Assembly: GCF_900217795.1 (NCBI RefSeq)
Contig: NZ_OBMQ01000007.1
Span: 96,182-160,181, forward strand
DNA length: 64,000 nt
Reading direction: 5' to 3'
From: Ureibacillus xyleni
Lineage (GTDB): Bacteria; Bacillota; Bacilli; Bacillales_A; Planococcaceae
Shown: positions 48,751 through 58,272 of the stretch, in pieces
Layout: the number at the start of each line of letters is the position of its first letter
Position numbering within the stretch: position 1 is the first letter of the stretch
Translations under genes and position numbers: made by a program
The notes under the pieces: generated by a model
The model's database searches: none
What the model saw: the letters and a program-made list of their open reading frames with translations, nothing else
What the model was told of the DNA's origin: nothing

Positions 48751-49809
48751 CTAAGAAACTACTTCCTTTTTATTTCTGCGAGTCCATGCAATTAACACAG
48801 CGATAATTAATGCAAATCCTAAGTATCCCATTGTTGAATACACTTTACCTACTAATGTAGTAAAGCCGACTAAACTTGCTACAAACCCTACTAAGCCAAC
48901 TGCAACAATTGTTGGTTTAAATACTTTATGGTCTGGTGCAACGAAACGTACTGTAAATGCATAGAACATTCCCACCGCTGTGTTGTACATCATACCAAGC
49001 AACGCAATCGCCATCAGCACACCAACTGCTGGATGGATTTGTTTAGCTAGCTCTAATGTAGGCATGTCCACACCTGCAACAACATCCATTTTTACAAACA
49101 TCGTTAAGTTAATTAAGATAATTAATACACCTAGCATAACACCACCGAAAATACCACCTAGACCAGCTACTTTACTATCCTTTTCTGTACCCCCCATTAC
49201 GATTAGCAGAGCTGCACCTGCTGCAAGATTGTACGATACATAAAGCAATGCGCCCATAAACCAGTTGGAAGCAGCACTTGCTTGATTTTGTGCAATTTCA
49301 TTTGCTTCAGAAATAGAAATATCCATAGTAAATAATGAGTAGATTAAGATAATGAAAATTACGACCATTAAATAAGGTGTAATAACAGCAATTAGATTCA
49401 TAATATTTTTTACATTTAATAGCAGCGTTCCAATTGTTAGTGCTACCATGATAATACTCCCAATCATCGGGTCAATCCCAAACATTTGATTAAATGTAGA
49501 ACCAGCCCCCGCAAACATAACTACAGCTACTCCGAATAAGAAGAATGTGATTAGAACATCTAGCACCACTCCTACATAACGACCACCAATATGATAAATT
49601 ACACCTTTATGAGATGTTGTTTGAAGTTTCGATCCAAGTTGTGCAAGCGTCATCCCTAAAAAAGCAAAAGCAACTGTTGCAACTAGCCCTCCAATAATTC
49701 CCAAAATACCAAAACTCGTAAAATACTGCATTATTTCTTGACCTGAGGCAAAGCCGGCACCAACAATTAGTCCGACAAAGGCCCCTCCAATTTGTAAACT
49801 TTTCTTCAT
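48751..49809 (-). CDS. YkvI-type membrane protein (amino-acid/cation symporter fold)
   Basis: 352 residues from ATG 49809, which is preferred to the GTG at 49818. Ten or so membrane helices are present. The first, GGAFVGLIVGAGFASGQEIMQYF, carries the broken glycine-rich helix typical of this YkvI group, which is thought to share the LeuT-type fold. It lies just downstream of the amino-acid racemase operon but after a hairpin. An amino-acid-related transport role is plausible but unproven. Confidence 0.82.
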   Translation of the reverse strand: MKKSLQIGGAFVGLIVGAGFASGQEIMQYFTSFGILGIIGGLVATVAFAFLGMTLAQLGSKLQTTSHKGVIYHIGGRYVGVVLDVLITFFLFGVAVVMFAGAGSTFNQMFGIDPMIGSIIMVALTIGTLLLNVKNIMNLIAVITPYLMVVIFIILIYSLFTMDISISEANEIAQNQASAASNWFMGALLYVSYNLAAGAALLIVMGGTEKDSKVAGLGGIFGGVMLGVLIILINLTMFVKMDVVAGVDMPTLELAKQIHPAVGVLMAIALLGMMYNTAVGMFYAFTVRFVAPDHKVFKPTIVAVGLVGFVASLVGFTTLVGKVYSTMGYLGFALIIAVLIAWTRRNKKEVVS

Positions 49810-49868
49810 ACTATTCACCCGCTATTCTAAGATGTTTAAAGATTCTGAAAAAAATAATTTCAAGTTAT

Positions 49869-49897
49869 CCTTAAGTATCTTTTATTGATACTTAAGG
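49869..49897. terminator. Hairpin after the racemase operon
   Basis: CCTTAAGTATC (49869-49879) and GATACTTAAGG (49887-49897), an 11-bp perfect stem, 9 bases past the racemase stop. The minus-strand T run is poor, so read-through into the YkvI gene is possible. Confidence 0.6.
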
Positions 49898-49905
49898 ATT
49901 TTCGC

Positions 49906-51012
49906 TTATTTATATACCTTTTTATCGACTGTATACGATTCAACTGTTTCAATATCTACTTTGTAACCAATACCAGCTGTTTGTGGTACTTGAATATAGC
50001 CATTTTCAGCCACAACTTCCGGCTCGATAATATCTTTTTCCCAGTAACGATTTGAACTAGCTGTGTCCCCTGGTAAAATGAAGTTCGATAATGTGGTTAA
50101 TGCAACATTATGAGCTCGGCCTATGCCAGACTCTAGCATTCCACCACACCAAACTGGAATTCCTTTTAACTCACAGTAGTCATGAATTTTCTTCGCTTCT
50201 GTTAAACCGCCAACTCGACCAATTTTAATGTTAATAATTTTTGTCGCACCTAGCTCTACTGCTTTCCGTGCATCTTCAAGTGAATGAATACTTTCATCTA
50301 GACAAATAGGTGTATTCAATTGTTTTTGTAAAGTAGCATGATCGATTATGTCATCAGATGCTAAAGGCTGTTCAATCATTGTTAAGTTAAACTCATCTAA
50401 TTGCTTTAACAATTCTGCATCACTTAAACGATACGCTGAATTAGCATCTGCCATAATTGCCACATCCGGGAATTTTTCACGTAATGTACGCATTACTTCA
50501 ACATCCCAGCCCGGCTTAATTTTTACTTTAATTCGTTTATACCCTTCGTTTACATACTCATCGACAAGGGATACTAGTTCGTCAATGCTTTTTTGGATGC
50601 CGATACTAATTCCCACTTCAATTTTATCCTTCTTCCCACCAAGCGCTGATGCTAATGATTGATTCGTAAGTTGTGCGTAAATGTCCCAAACAGCACCTTC
50701 AATTGTTGATTTTGCCATGTTATTTTTACGAATTGGCTCAAAAATTTCGTTCACTTCATCTGGATGAGAAATATCTTTATTTAAGATAAGCGGAATCAAA
50801 AAGTCTTCAAGCATATGCCAGTTTGTTTTTAATGTTTCTTCATTGTACCAGGGCGAATGAAATGCTACCGATTCTCCCCAGCCAATTGTGCCATCTTCAT
50901 TTTTCGCTTCTAAAAGTAAAAATTCTTTATTTGTAAATGTCCCAAAACTTGTTGTAAATGGGGACTTTAATTTCATTTGTAAATGGCGAATCGTAATTTC
51001 AGCAATTTTCAT
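49906..51012 (-). CDS. N-acyl(succinyl)amino acid racemase, enolase superfamily
   Basis: 368 residues, starting at ATG 51012 with GGAGG 8 bases upstream. Two earlier in-frame ATGs are too close to or before the site. The enolase-superfamily active site is complete: K164-x-K166... as KVKIKPGW, metal ligands in [16 protein letters not shown] and CLDESIHS, and K263 in NIKIGRVGG. The [15 protein letters not shown] loop is that of the racemase/o-succinylbenzoate synthase (MenC-like) group. It shares 14 bases with the GNAT gene. The operon context favours N-succinyl amino acid racemase over MenC, since no other men genes are near. Confidence 0.9.
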   Translation of the reverse strand: MKIAEITIRHLQMKLKSPFTTSFGTFTNKEFLLLEAKNEDGTIGWGESVAFHSPWYNEETLKTNWHMLEDFLIPLILNKDISHPDEVNEIFEPIRKNNMAKSTIEGAVWDIYAQLTNQSLASALGGKKDKIEVGISIGIQKSIDELVSLVDEYVNEGYKRIKVKIKPGWDVEVMRTLREKFPDVAIMADANSAYRLSDAELLKQLDEFNLTMIEQPLASDDIIDHATLQKQLNTPICLDESIHSLEDARKAVELGATKIINIKIGRVGGLTEAKKIHDYCELKGIPVWCGGMLESGIGRAHNVALTTLSNFILPGDTASSNRYWEKDIIEPEVVAENGYIQVPQTAGIGYKVDIETVESYTVDKKVYK

Positions 51013-51823
51013 CTTCATTTCCTCCAAGCTCTAACGTATCTTTTTTAACAAAAATATAGCTATTCCATTGGTCGTTCTTTTGTATTCGAACAGCCGTGTA
51101 ACCTGCTGCAAATACTTTTTGAAATACTTTTCGTGTTTCCATTCGCCAGTGCATCGCGTGTTCCTGGCTTTTTGCTTTTAAACTTTGAAAATCCCATGGA
51201 ACAGGAAGTGAATATACCTCTGATGTTAAAGCATCTAATGCAAATATTTTCAACGATGGTAATCCTGCTTCGTCAAAAATGATTTCCCCGAGTGGTTGAG
51301 GATGACTAATTTGCGGTTCAATTTGCTTTTCGACATAAGGACTTTTTAAATACCAATGAACTTCAAAACGGTCAGATGGTAACCCTTGATTAAAGCCATC
51401 CTTCATTTCACCATAACAATTTTCAATGTATGTATGACAAACTCCATTCAACTTCGTCAGGTTTAAATAGCCATTTCGAGTTTCGAGTGGATCATATGTC
51501 CAATGCATCATGTCGTAACCTTTACTGATAGCAATTGTTCTTTGTGCATGTTTTAGTTGCTCGCCAATTTGTTGTGAGCGATAGTTTTCATCGATTCCAA
51601 GCATGTGTGAGCAAAGAGACACTTTACTGTTTTTAAAGCCTGCAAATCCGTAACTAAACCCGACAAGCTTTTCATCATCATAGGCACCAACCATAATCCC
51701 CCCATTTTTAACGGCGGTTAACGTTTGGTGAGTAGGAATTGGCTCAATACCCCATACTTGTTTTTCTAAGAGTTGAACTTGTTCCATTTCTTCTAACGTT
51801 GTTAATTCTCTCACTTGTATCAT
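50999..51823 (-). CDS. GNAT N-acetyl/succinyl-transferase
   Basis: 274 residues. The GNAT core has the acyl-CoA pyrophosphate loop in [28 protein letters not shown] and a [14 protein letters not shown] stretch typical of the large GNAT group found next to amino acid racemases. In Geobacillus kaustophilus such an enzyme succinylates D-amino acids, and I infer that role from the neighbours. It begins 2 bases after the M20 gene ends and overlaps the racemase gene. Confidence 0.88.
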   Translation of the reverse strand: MIQVRELTTLEEMEQVQLLEKQVWGIEPIPTHQTLTAVKNGGIMVGAYDDEKLVGFSYGFAGFKNSKVSLCSHMLGIDENYRSQQIGEQLKHAQRTIAISKGYDMMHWTYDPLETRNGYLNLTKLNGVCHTYIENCYGEMKDGFNQGLPSDRFEVHWYLKSPYVEKQIEPQISHPQPLGEIIFDEAGLPSLKIFALDALTSEVYSLPVPWDFQSLKAKSQEHAMHWRMETRKVFQKVFAAGYTAVRIQKNDQWNSYIFVKKDTLELGGNEDENC

Positions 51824-51825
51824 GT

Positions 51826-52956
51826 CTAATCTCTTCTTTCTACTTGCTGTAATGCAATAAGGAGCGCTTTAGTAATAATACGTGCCCCTACAGGTAACTG
51901 CTGCTGATTAAATGTCATTTGCGGATGATGAAGTCCTGGTGCAACCCCACAGCCGAGCCCAAGCATTGTGGACTTTAAGTGAGGTTTTGAGTAGGAATAA
52001 AAGTGAAAATCCTCTCCACCTGGTGTGATAACTTCAGGAGCACAATGTTCTTCGCCAACCGTTTCAATAATTGCCTGCTTCATAATCGCTTTCGCCTCAG
52101 GATGAACTTGTGCTGCAACGATATGAGTAGCTACCTTCGTTGTAATCGTTGCGTCGTATAATGTACTAATGGCCTCTACTGCCTTTTCAAACCCATTCGT
52201 CAGTGCATCCATCGTTTCATTCGTTTGTGCACGCGTATCAATACTAAATGTTGCACTACCTGGAATAATATTCGATGACATTCCACCTGCTTGGAGCTGA
52301 GTCATTTTGATGGAACCTGATTCGGTTGGGCTAATCCAAATACGTTTCAATGCATCCACTAAAGCAGAAGCTATTTCAATGGCATTGATTCCTTGTTCAG
52401 GTCGTGCACCATGAGCTTCTACACCTGTTATTGTCCCTGTAATCAGTTTTGCAGCCCCATGATATAACGCTGGTGAATGGGCCCCATCTTGAAGCTCTAT
52501 AGACGGCCTAACATGTACACCAAATAAATATTCCAAGGAGTCGATTACACCTTGTTGAACAATTGCCTTTGCGCCCTCTCCCTTTTCTTCAGCTGGCTGA
52601 AAGATCAAACGAACAGCTCCTGGCAACGATTCTTTTTCTTCATTTAAAAGGAGTGCTGTACCAATTGCCATTGACATATGTCCATCATGCCCACATGAGT
52701 GATTAGCTTGAAACTCTCCATCCACTTCTTGCCATAGTGCATCAATATCTGTCCTAAATCCTACTTTTGGGATACCTTGTCCAATATCAACATATAATCC
52801 TGTCATATCTTCAAAAGATTTAGGCTCTAATCCTTCACTCTTAAGAAGCTCTATTAAATAAGCTGTTGTATTTGTTTCTTCCCAGCTGATTTCCGGGTTT
52901 GCATGTAAATGAGCAAACACCTTTTGCATTCGTTCAGTTAATTGTTGCTCTGTCAT
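51826..52956 (-). CDS. M20-family amidohydrolase / N-acyl amino acid hydrolase
   Basis: 376 residues from ATG 52956, 9 bases after GGAG; an ATG at 52971 precedes that site. It is an M20D-type peptidase. The metal-binding residues are in NHSCGHDGHMS, PAEEKGEGA, GVHVRP and the late LHHPQ. The lid/dimerisation domain is present (about 170-290). It should remove the acyl group from N-succinyl-L-amino acids made by the racemase. It starts 5 bases after the regulator gene. Confidence 0.92.
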   Translation of the reverse strand: MTEQQLTERMQKVFAHLHANPEISWEETNTTAYLIELLKSEGLEPKSFEDMTGLYVDIGQGIPKVGFRTDIDALWQEVDGEFQANHSCGHDGHMSMAIGTALLLNEEKESLPGAVRLIFQPAEEKGEGAKAIVQQGVIDSLEYLFGVHVRPSIELQDGAHSPALYHGAAKLITGTITGVEAHGARPEQGINAIEIASALVDALKRIWISPTESGSIKMTQLQAGGMSSNIIPGSATFSIDTRAQTNETMDALTNGFEKAVEAISTLYDATITTKVATHIVAAQVHPEAKAIMKQAIIETVGEEHCAPEVITPGGEDFHFYSYSKPHLKSTMLGLGCGVAPGLHHPQMTFNQQQLPVGARIITKALLIALQQVERRD

Positions 52957-52961
52957 ATCAT

Positions 52962-53831
52962 TCAACTCCATCGATTTGCAATAAAGCTATTTTGAAAATC
53001 ATCATATTTTACCCGTTGCTCATTATAATAGTCTTGATCATTAGACATCATGCCGACAACAAGGGTATTTAAAAAGGCAATTAAAGCAGGCATCATATCT
53101 ATAGTGGATAACTCAGGTTGTTGCAAAACAAATGATTCATTTGCAAATGCATGAATCGGTGCGACATTTGAATCTGTTATCGCAACTGTATATACACCGC
53201 GCCTTAAAAACTCTTCAGCAATTTGAATTGGTTCTTTGTAATAGCGATGCAGTGAAATGACTATGGCAAGTTCCGATTCTTCAACTTCTTGCAATGTACG
53301 AATTAACATCCCCGTTTCAGTTTGGACAAGTTCTACATTTGGCCGAAGCATGTTTAATGTAAATTGAAACCATTGTGCTGCAAAACTAGATGCCCCAGAG
53401 CCAATTATGTAGATACGTTTTGCCTCGTGTAACTTTTTCGTCGTGTTATGAAACTGTTTAGGATTAACTTGTTTTGCAATTCTGACAATTTGATTGCTAG
53501 TTTGGCCCATCACTTTTTCACAAAGTTGTTGTTCTTTAAATAGCTCTTCTTTAGAAGATACATAGTTACCTAAAGTGCTATTCGTATTATTTTCAAATAA
53601 ATACATCGTCAGCTCTTTTTGCAACTGAGCATAGCCATTTAAACCAATCGTATAGCAAAATCGAATGACCGTTGTTTCACTCGTTCCCGCTTGCTTTCCG
53701 ACTTCACTTGCTGAGTGAACGCCTACATAAGTTGGGTTATTTAATATAAAACTTGCCACCTTTTGTTGTGACTTTGATAAAGAGTTATATTGTCGTTCAA
53801 TTCGTTCTTTAATTGTTCCTATTGTATTCAG
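52962..53831 (-). CDS. RpiR-family regulator, probable CTG start
   Basis: 289 residues if begun at CTG 53831. From the first standard start (GTG 53759) it would lose the first helix of the HTH_6 domain. In the same frame the 24 codons upstream read NTIGTIKERIERQYNSLSKS then QQKVASFIL, which is the usual RpiR N-terminus. GGGGAG lies 7 bases before the CTG, and no ATG, GTG or TTG occurs in between. The HTH is KQAGTSETTVIRFCYTIGL. A SIS domain follows (IYIIGSGASSFAAQWF), which probably binds an amino sugar or similar effector. It is the first gene of the racemase operon and its likely regulator. Confidence 0.88.
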   Translation of the reverse strand: MNTIGTIKERIERQYNSLSKSQQKVASFILNNPTYVGVHSASEVGKQAGTSETTVIRFCYTIGLNGYAQLQKELTMYLFENNTNSTLGNYVSSKEELFKEQQLCEKVMGQTSNQIVRIAKQVNPKQFHNTTKKLHEAKRIYIIGSGASSFAAQWFQFTLNMLRPNVELVQTETGMLIRTLQEVEESELAIVISLHRYYKEPIQIAEEFLRRGVYTVAITDSNVAPIHAFANESFVLQQPELSTIDMMPALIAFLNTLVVGMMSNDQDYYNEQRVKYDDFQNSFIANRWS

Positions 53832-54457
53832 AGGAAGTCTCCCCTTTATTTTTTCTTTTATTGAAGTTTAGGCTTCATAAATATAATTAGTAATCTAACA
53901 TGAAAAAAATAGACTAGCAACAAGTATTCTGAAATTTCTCAGTTGTTTGTTTATTGAAAATTAGCATGAAAGCATTTTAAAACATGAAAATCATTAATAA
54001 GCTAGCGATTTTACTAATAAAAAAGAAGAGAGGCATTATAATAGAAATTCACCGTAATCAGGCCTTTTTCCAATAATAACCTCAGAAAAATAGTTATTTT
54101 ACACTAATGTAAACAAAGTCTTTGTTCCGTTTTTTCTTCTCTTTTAAACAGGTATGATTAAAATTAGGGCACTGAAAAAGTCGATTTTGATAAATTTTTA
54201 TAATAAAAATACGCTCAGATCTTTTAGGAAGTGGGATTCACGAAGACTCCTACGGGAACAGCTTGAGCTGAAGACCCCGCAGGAGCTTGCGACGAGGAGG
54301 CTGAAGCCAAGCCCGTGGAAAGCGAAGTGAATCCCACCTTCTATTTAGAAGCAAATAATTACTATAAATTTTTATCGGTATTTAGTTTTTCAGTGGCTTC
54401 GATTAAAATAGGGAACATTTTGAATTTATGGATAAGAATTAGGAGGATCAGCACTAG
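53832..54457. other. Intergenic region with operon promoter and MITE-like element
   Basis: The left part must hold the promoter of the RpiR operon on the minus strand. The right part (54169-54397) is the mobile-element-like repeat. I see no gene. Confidence 0.6.
54169..54397. mobile_element. MITE-like element with nested inverted repeats
   Basis: Outer ends GCACTGAAAAAG (54169-54180) and TTTTTCAGTGGC (54386-54397) are inverted. Inner arms GTGGGATTCAC (54231-54241) and GTGAATCCCAC (54327-54337) are a perfect 11-bp inverted pair. Between them is a GC-rich core (CTCCTACGGGAACAGC, CCCGCAGGAG, GGAGGCTGAAGCC, GTGGAAAGCGAAGTG) of a kind I have seen repeated in many Bacillaceae intergenic regions. 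Flanks GATTAAAATTAGGG (54156) and GATTAAAATAGGG (54401) resemble each other and could be a target duplication. Confidence 0.75.
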
Positions 54458-55060
54458 ATGAAATATGTATTTCTTTATTTATGTTTAACATTACTCCTTT
54501 TAGTGGGGTGTTCATCTAATGAAAAGGAAAAACAAGAGGAAAAGATTGAGCAAACTACAACTGAGACTAAAAAAGAAGAGGCTCAGGATGGGTCCAAAAA
54601 CAAGGAAGATATATCGTATGACGAAACAAAATTAGTTGAAGCTGTTGATACGGCTAAAGTTTATCCAGAAATAACTTTTCAAAATATTAATTGGTTTTTT
54701 GGAAGCCCAGATCGTCAGCCGTATGGAGGAATTTGGGTATATACTTCAGAAACCATTCCATCTGGTTATGATGACACTATTGATTGGGAGCAAAATGACT
54801 TATTGTTATTACAAGTAAACGATGCTCAATATGTTGATCACGAGCTAGAAATCAAAGCACTGCAAATACTAGATGATAATGTCGTAAAAATTGTAGTAAG
54901 TATTGAGCCAGATGAATATAGTACAGATAAAAAAGCAGCAAGAAGATATGCATCAGTTGAAAAAGGTCAACTAGGTGGCAAGAAGTTTTTAGTTGAAACA
55001 GTTGAGGGAGATCAAATAGACGTAGGAACCGAAGTAAAAACAAGCGAAATTTCTAAATAG
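54458..55060 (+). CDS. Secreted lipoprotein, unknown function
   Basis: 200 residues. A signal peptide with lipobox LLLVGC gives lipidated C18. A highly charged, low-complexity linker (20-55, Glu/Lys/Thr) precedes a globular domain (about 60-195) with no motif I can name. It should be anchored to the outer face of the membrane. GGAGG lies about 10 bases upstream of the ATG. It is a single gene between the MITE-like element and a terminator. Confidence 0.78.
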   Translation: MKYVFLYLCLTLLLLVGCSSNEKEKQEEKIEQTTTETKKEEAQDGSKNKEDISYDETKLVEAVDTAKVYPEITFQNINWFFGSPDRQPYGGIWVYTSETIPSGYDDTIDWEQNDLLLLQVNDAQYVDHELEIKALQILDDNVVKIVVSIEPDEYSTDKKAARRYASVEKGQLGGKKFLVETVEGDQIDVGTEVKTSEISK

Positions 55061-55085
55061 ACAAGAGTTTTAGTGTAATAAACGC

Positions 55086-55121
55086 GAGCGCCTATCCATC
55101 AAATTCAAAGGGTAGGCGCTC
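55086..55121. terminator. Bidirectional terminator
   Basis: GAGCGCCTATCC (55086-55097) pairs with GGGTAGGCGCTC (55110-55121), with one mismatch, between convergent genes. Confidence 0.85.
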
Positions 55122-55127
55122 ATTTAT

Positions 55128-55415
55128 TTATTGAAACATTACAGTGAAACCAATCCATCCAATTAGTAAAATATTGGGGGAAATTAACATTGCAGACAAC
55201 CATCTTATGTTTTTTCTTAAGAAGTATGCTGCTCCAAGGTAAAACAAAGGAAAGACCATTCCCCACCATTCAAAACGTGGTGTTGCAGCTAAATAAAGAG
55301 AAATCGGGATAAATAAGATAAAGGTAATGACAAGTAAAGATGCCTTTTTTGAAGCTATTGCCATGACCGACAGTACAATGGATGCAATCATAAATGGCCA
55401 AAAGAATATCCCCAT
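55128..55415 (-). CDS. Small integral membrane protein, unknown
   Basis: 95 residues from ATG 55415, 6 bases after AAGGAGG; a longer frame from 55445 precedes that site. Four hydrophobic helices fill nearly the whole length. It has no recognised family. It converges on the lipoprotein gene. Confidence 0.7.
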   Translation of the reverse strand: MGIFFWPFMIASIVLSVMAIASKKASLLVITFILFIPISLYLAATPRFEWWGMVFPLFYLGAAYFLRKNIRWLSAMLISPNILLIGWIGFTVMFQ

Positions 55416-55530
55416 CGGACTCCTCCTTAACAAATTTGATAACAAAAAGTAAAGGCTTTCACTAGATTATAGTACAACGAGAAATATATTTCCTTAAAAT
55501 AGGGCTTTATCAAATTAATTCTATTTTCGT

Positions 55531-56718
55531 TTAATGATTTTCAAACCGTCTAAACTTGACCATTGAAATGATTCCTAATAGCGGCCCAATTGCTAATATT
55601 GTAAAAACCCACTCCCACCCTATTATTTGCTGAATAAAAGGAATTAGATTAATAGAGAATATCGTGAGTAGAAAACCAATACACATTTGAAAAGTTAGAG
55701 CTGTACCTACATACTCCTCTTCCGCTACTTCTGAAACGGCTGCAGAGAATTGGGCGGAATCAGAAATAACAGACATCCCCCAAATGACTGAAATTATTAA
55801 AGTTAGCCAAATAGATTGACCAAATGTAAAACCAATCATTACACAACAAATTGCACTAACTAACATAGAATAAATTGTTAAATTGGCTCTACCTATTTTA
55901 TCGGAAATTACTCCACCAACCACACAACCAATCCCCCCTGCAATACCGATAGACAAAAATGAAGCAAATGCACTGAACCAATAAGGAATTTCCGGTGAAT
56001 AGGTTGTGAAACTAACGATTAAAAATACAGGTAGCCACGTCCACATCGCGTACAGTTCCCACATATGCCCAAAGTATCCATAGTTCGCGAGCATTACTCG
56101 TTTATTTAGTACAACCTTTTTAATAAATTTAAACGAGAAAGGTACCTTGTTTGCTTTTACAGGGGCATCTTCTAAAATATACGTCACAATAAGTGCCGAT
56201 AGTAAAGCCAGTATTGAACTACATATAATGACCATTTTCCAATTCACTGAAAAGAAAAACATAGCAACAAAATGTGGTAACGAAGACCCTAAAGTTAAAG
56301 CTGCAATTAAAATCCCAATAGCAATGCCCCGTTTTTTAGGAAACCATTGCGATAAAATTTTTACAGCAACTGGATAAACTCCTGCCAATGTAACTCCGGT
56401 TAAAATTCTTAGTAATATACCAAAAAATGCGGTATCAACTACTATTAATAAAGCATTTAATAGTGCACCTAAAATTGCTGATATTGCAAAAATCTTACGT
56501 GGATTAAAGCGATCAGCAATTCCAAAATATGAACTTAACAAGGCACCAATTACAAACCCAATAGGAACCGATGTAGAAAGCCAAGCTTCTGTTGTCGAGC
56601 TTAGATTCCAAATATTCATTAGTTCAAGTGCAATAACGGATGCACTAAACCACAAACTTAGAGCAAATAACTCTGCTAATCCAATCCATAGTAACGCCCT
56701 CCAACTACCGTGAATCAT
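55531..56718 (-). CDS. MFS transporter, unknown substrate
   Basis: 395 residues, twelve predicted helices, from ATG 56718 after AAGGGGGG. The loop 2-3 region reads SYFGIADRFNPRK, and in the second half GVISDKIGRANLT, both MFS A-type motifs. The helix-1 region WIGLAELFALSLWFSASV resembles CynX/NNP-like carriers. It is monocistronic. The substrate and direction cannot be read from the sequence. Confidence 0.85.
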   Translation of the reverse strand: MIHGSWRALLWIGLAELFALSLWFSASVIALELMNIWNLSSTTEAWLSTSVPIGFVIGALLSSYFGIADRFNPRKIFAISAILGALLNALLIVVDTAFFGILLRILTGVTLAGVYPVAVKILSQWFPKKRGIAIGILIAALTLGSSLPHFVAMFFFSVNWKMVIICSSILALLSALIVTYILEDAPVKANKVPFSFKFIKKVVLNKRVMLANYGYFGHMWELYAMWTWLPVFLIVSFTTYSPEIPYWFSAFASFLSIGIAGGIGCVVGGVISDKIGRANLTIYSMLVSAICCVMIGFTFGQSIWLTLIISVIWGMSVISDSAQFSAAVSEVAEEEYVGTALTFQMCIGFLLTIFSINLIPFIQQIIGWEWVFTILAIGPLLGIISMVKFRRFENH

Positions 56719-56799
56719 AACTTCCCCCCTTAAAGATAGATTTAAATTAATTATACAAAATATTAAAAAAAAAGAATTATATTCGATATTTTTCAAAAT

Positions 56800-56825
56800 A
56801 AAAAAAGGATTGCCTTAGCAACCCC
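56800..56825 (-). terminator. Terminator of the serine hydrolase gene
   Basis: On the minus strand GGTTGC pairs with GCAATC (one G-U), followed by seven T. It is about 75 bases past the stop. Confidence 0.65.
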
Positions 56826-56898
56826 ACAAAAAATAATGACGACTAATTATAAATTTAGAATTCTTTAAACTTTTCGAATGTTTCAAAATAATAATAAA

Positions 56899-58155
56899 TC
56901 ATTGAACTTCAACATCTTCAGCTTTTATATAACCAACCCGATTGCCTATTAAAATTCCATAGTAATTCTCATTGATTTTAGCAACTGAAATTCGAAGGCC
57001 TTTACTCAATCTTGCAAATGGAGTTGAATCAACGGTTGGTTTGTGTAAGACAGCTGTATCATTATTGAGTGTACGAACGATTTGGTCAAATTTTAAAGTT
57101 TGATTGTTCATTTTTACTTGTGCGTCTGTATATCGTTTAAGTGACTTTGCTTGAATATATCCTCTCGTCTTTCCAAGTTCAATTCTTATCCAATCACCAT
57201 AGTCACCTGTTATTTTCAACACTTCATTTTCATCTATTGTTGCCACTTGGAATTTAGCATTTTTATCGGAATAGACCGCAACAAGTGAATTTACTTTAAT
57301 ATAGTCGGCTTTTCTAATATGATGCTTATTAACAATTCTCGAAATATCTGCAATAATTTTTTTCGACTTTTCATAAGAAAATCCTTTCGTCATCACTGCT
57401 ATTGCATAAGGGCTTTCATCATAGACAATTCCAACGTCATGAGACAGTTGATACATCGGGATCATCCCAACTTTATGCGCAACTTTTACTCCTTTTACTC
57501 CAGCTGGAATTGTTTCATTGTAAATCGTTTGTTGTAGATATTTATTTAATTCATTTCCATTCTCAGTAGTTTGGCCTAATTTATATAATTGCTGTACATA
57601 TAGTATTAAATCATGGGCAGAAGTATTACTCAGTGCATTTCGGGAAGAATAAGTCGCCCCCAATTTCTTCATATATTTCACGTAATTCTTTTCGCCAACT
57701 TTTTCTTTTAACATGCTATAAGCAATATTATCACTGAAAACCATCGACTTTCTCAGCAAATCCTTAATTGTATACTTTGAACCTACTTTGTGACCTAATA
57801 AAACGCCACTCCCCCCAACATAGTGGTGTTTTTTGTATGTAAGTTTTTGATTTAAATCGATTTTCTCTTGATCTGCCAATTCCATAATATACATTGCTAG
57901 CGGTAGTTTTATAGTACTTGCAGCTACATAGGCCTTTGTTGCATTATTTTGATACGTTTCCCCTGTAGTAAGATCATAGTATTCTATTGCAATGCTTCCA
58001 CTAAATTTTTTTATGTATTGATTAATTTCTTTTGATAAATTCTCTTTAAAATTATATGGAGCATCTACCATTGCCGCTTGTGTATTTGTTTGAAAAATTG
58101 AAACAAAAAAGAAAGCAATTATTACTAAATTAAAATATTTTCTGAAGTTACCCAC
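56899..58155 (-). CDS. Secreted class A beta-lactamase-like serine hydrolase with SH3 tail
   Basis: 418 residues. The start is GTG 58155, 6 bases after AGGAGG. A signal peptide (1-28) is followed by a penicillin-recognising domain (about 35-285): S80-T-I-K83, SDN in MVFSDNIAY and KVG in AHKVGMIP. The omega-loop ExxLN of true class A beta-lactamases is not evident, so a peptidoglycan-related esterase or transpeptidase-like role is more likely than resistance. Two SH3-like modules (about 295-350 and 355-418, GDYGDWIRIELGKTRGYI, IGNRVGYIKAEDV) would bind the cell wall. Confidence 0.82.
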   Translation of the reverse strand: MGNFRKYFNLVIIAFFFVSIFQTNTQAAMVDAPYNFKENLSKEINQYIKKFSGSIAIEYYDLTTGETYQNNATKAYVAASTIKLPLAMYIMELADQEKIDLNQKLTYKKHHYVGGSGVLLGHKVGSKYTIKDLLRKSMVFSDNIAYSMLKEKVGEKNYVKYMKKLGATYSSRNALSNTSAHDLILYVQQLYKLGQTTENGNELNKYLQQTIYNETIPAGVKGVKVAHKVGMIPMYQLSHDVGIVYDESPYAIAVMTKGFSYEKSKKIIADISRIVNKHHIRKADYIKVNSLVAVYSDKNAKFQVATIDENEVLKITGDYGDWIRIELGKTRGYIQAKSLKRYTDAQVKMNNQTLKFDQIVRTLNNDTAVLHKPTVDSTPFARLSKGLRISVAKINENYYGILIGNRVGYIKAEDVEVQ

Positions 58156-58235
58156 AACTATCCTCCTAGGTTAAAAGTTTTACATAAACAATAGTAACAT
58201 TTATAGTAATCACTTCCAACCTTTTACAATAATTT

Positions 58236-58266
58236 AAAAAGCGATTGCACACTTATACAATCGCTT
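58236..58266 (-). terminator. Terminator of the secreted hypothetical gene
   Basis: AGCGATTG (58240-58247) pairs with CAATCGCT (58258-58265). TTTTTAAATT follows on the minus strand. Confidence 0.87.
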
Positions 58267-58272
58267 ACTAAA

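Noticed and set aside
49906-51012. MenC (o-succinylbenzoate synthase of menaquinone synthesis)
   Set aside because: Same family, but operon partners are GNAT and M20 genes, not men genes; the racemase role fits better.
56899-58155. Antibiotic resistance beta-lactamase
   Set aside because: The class A omega-loop glutamate motif is not evident and SH3 wall-binding modules are attached.
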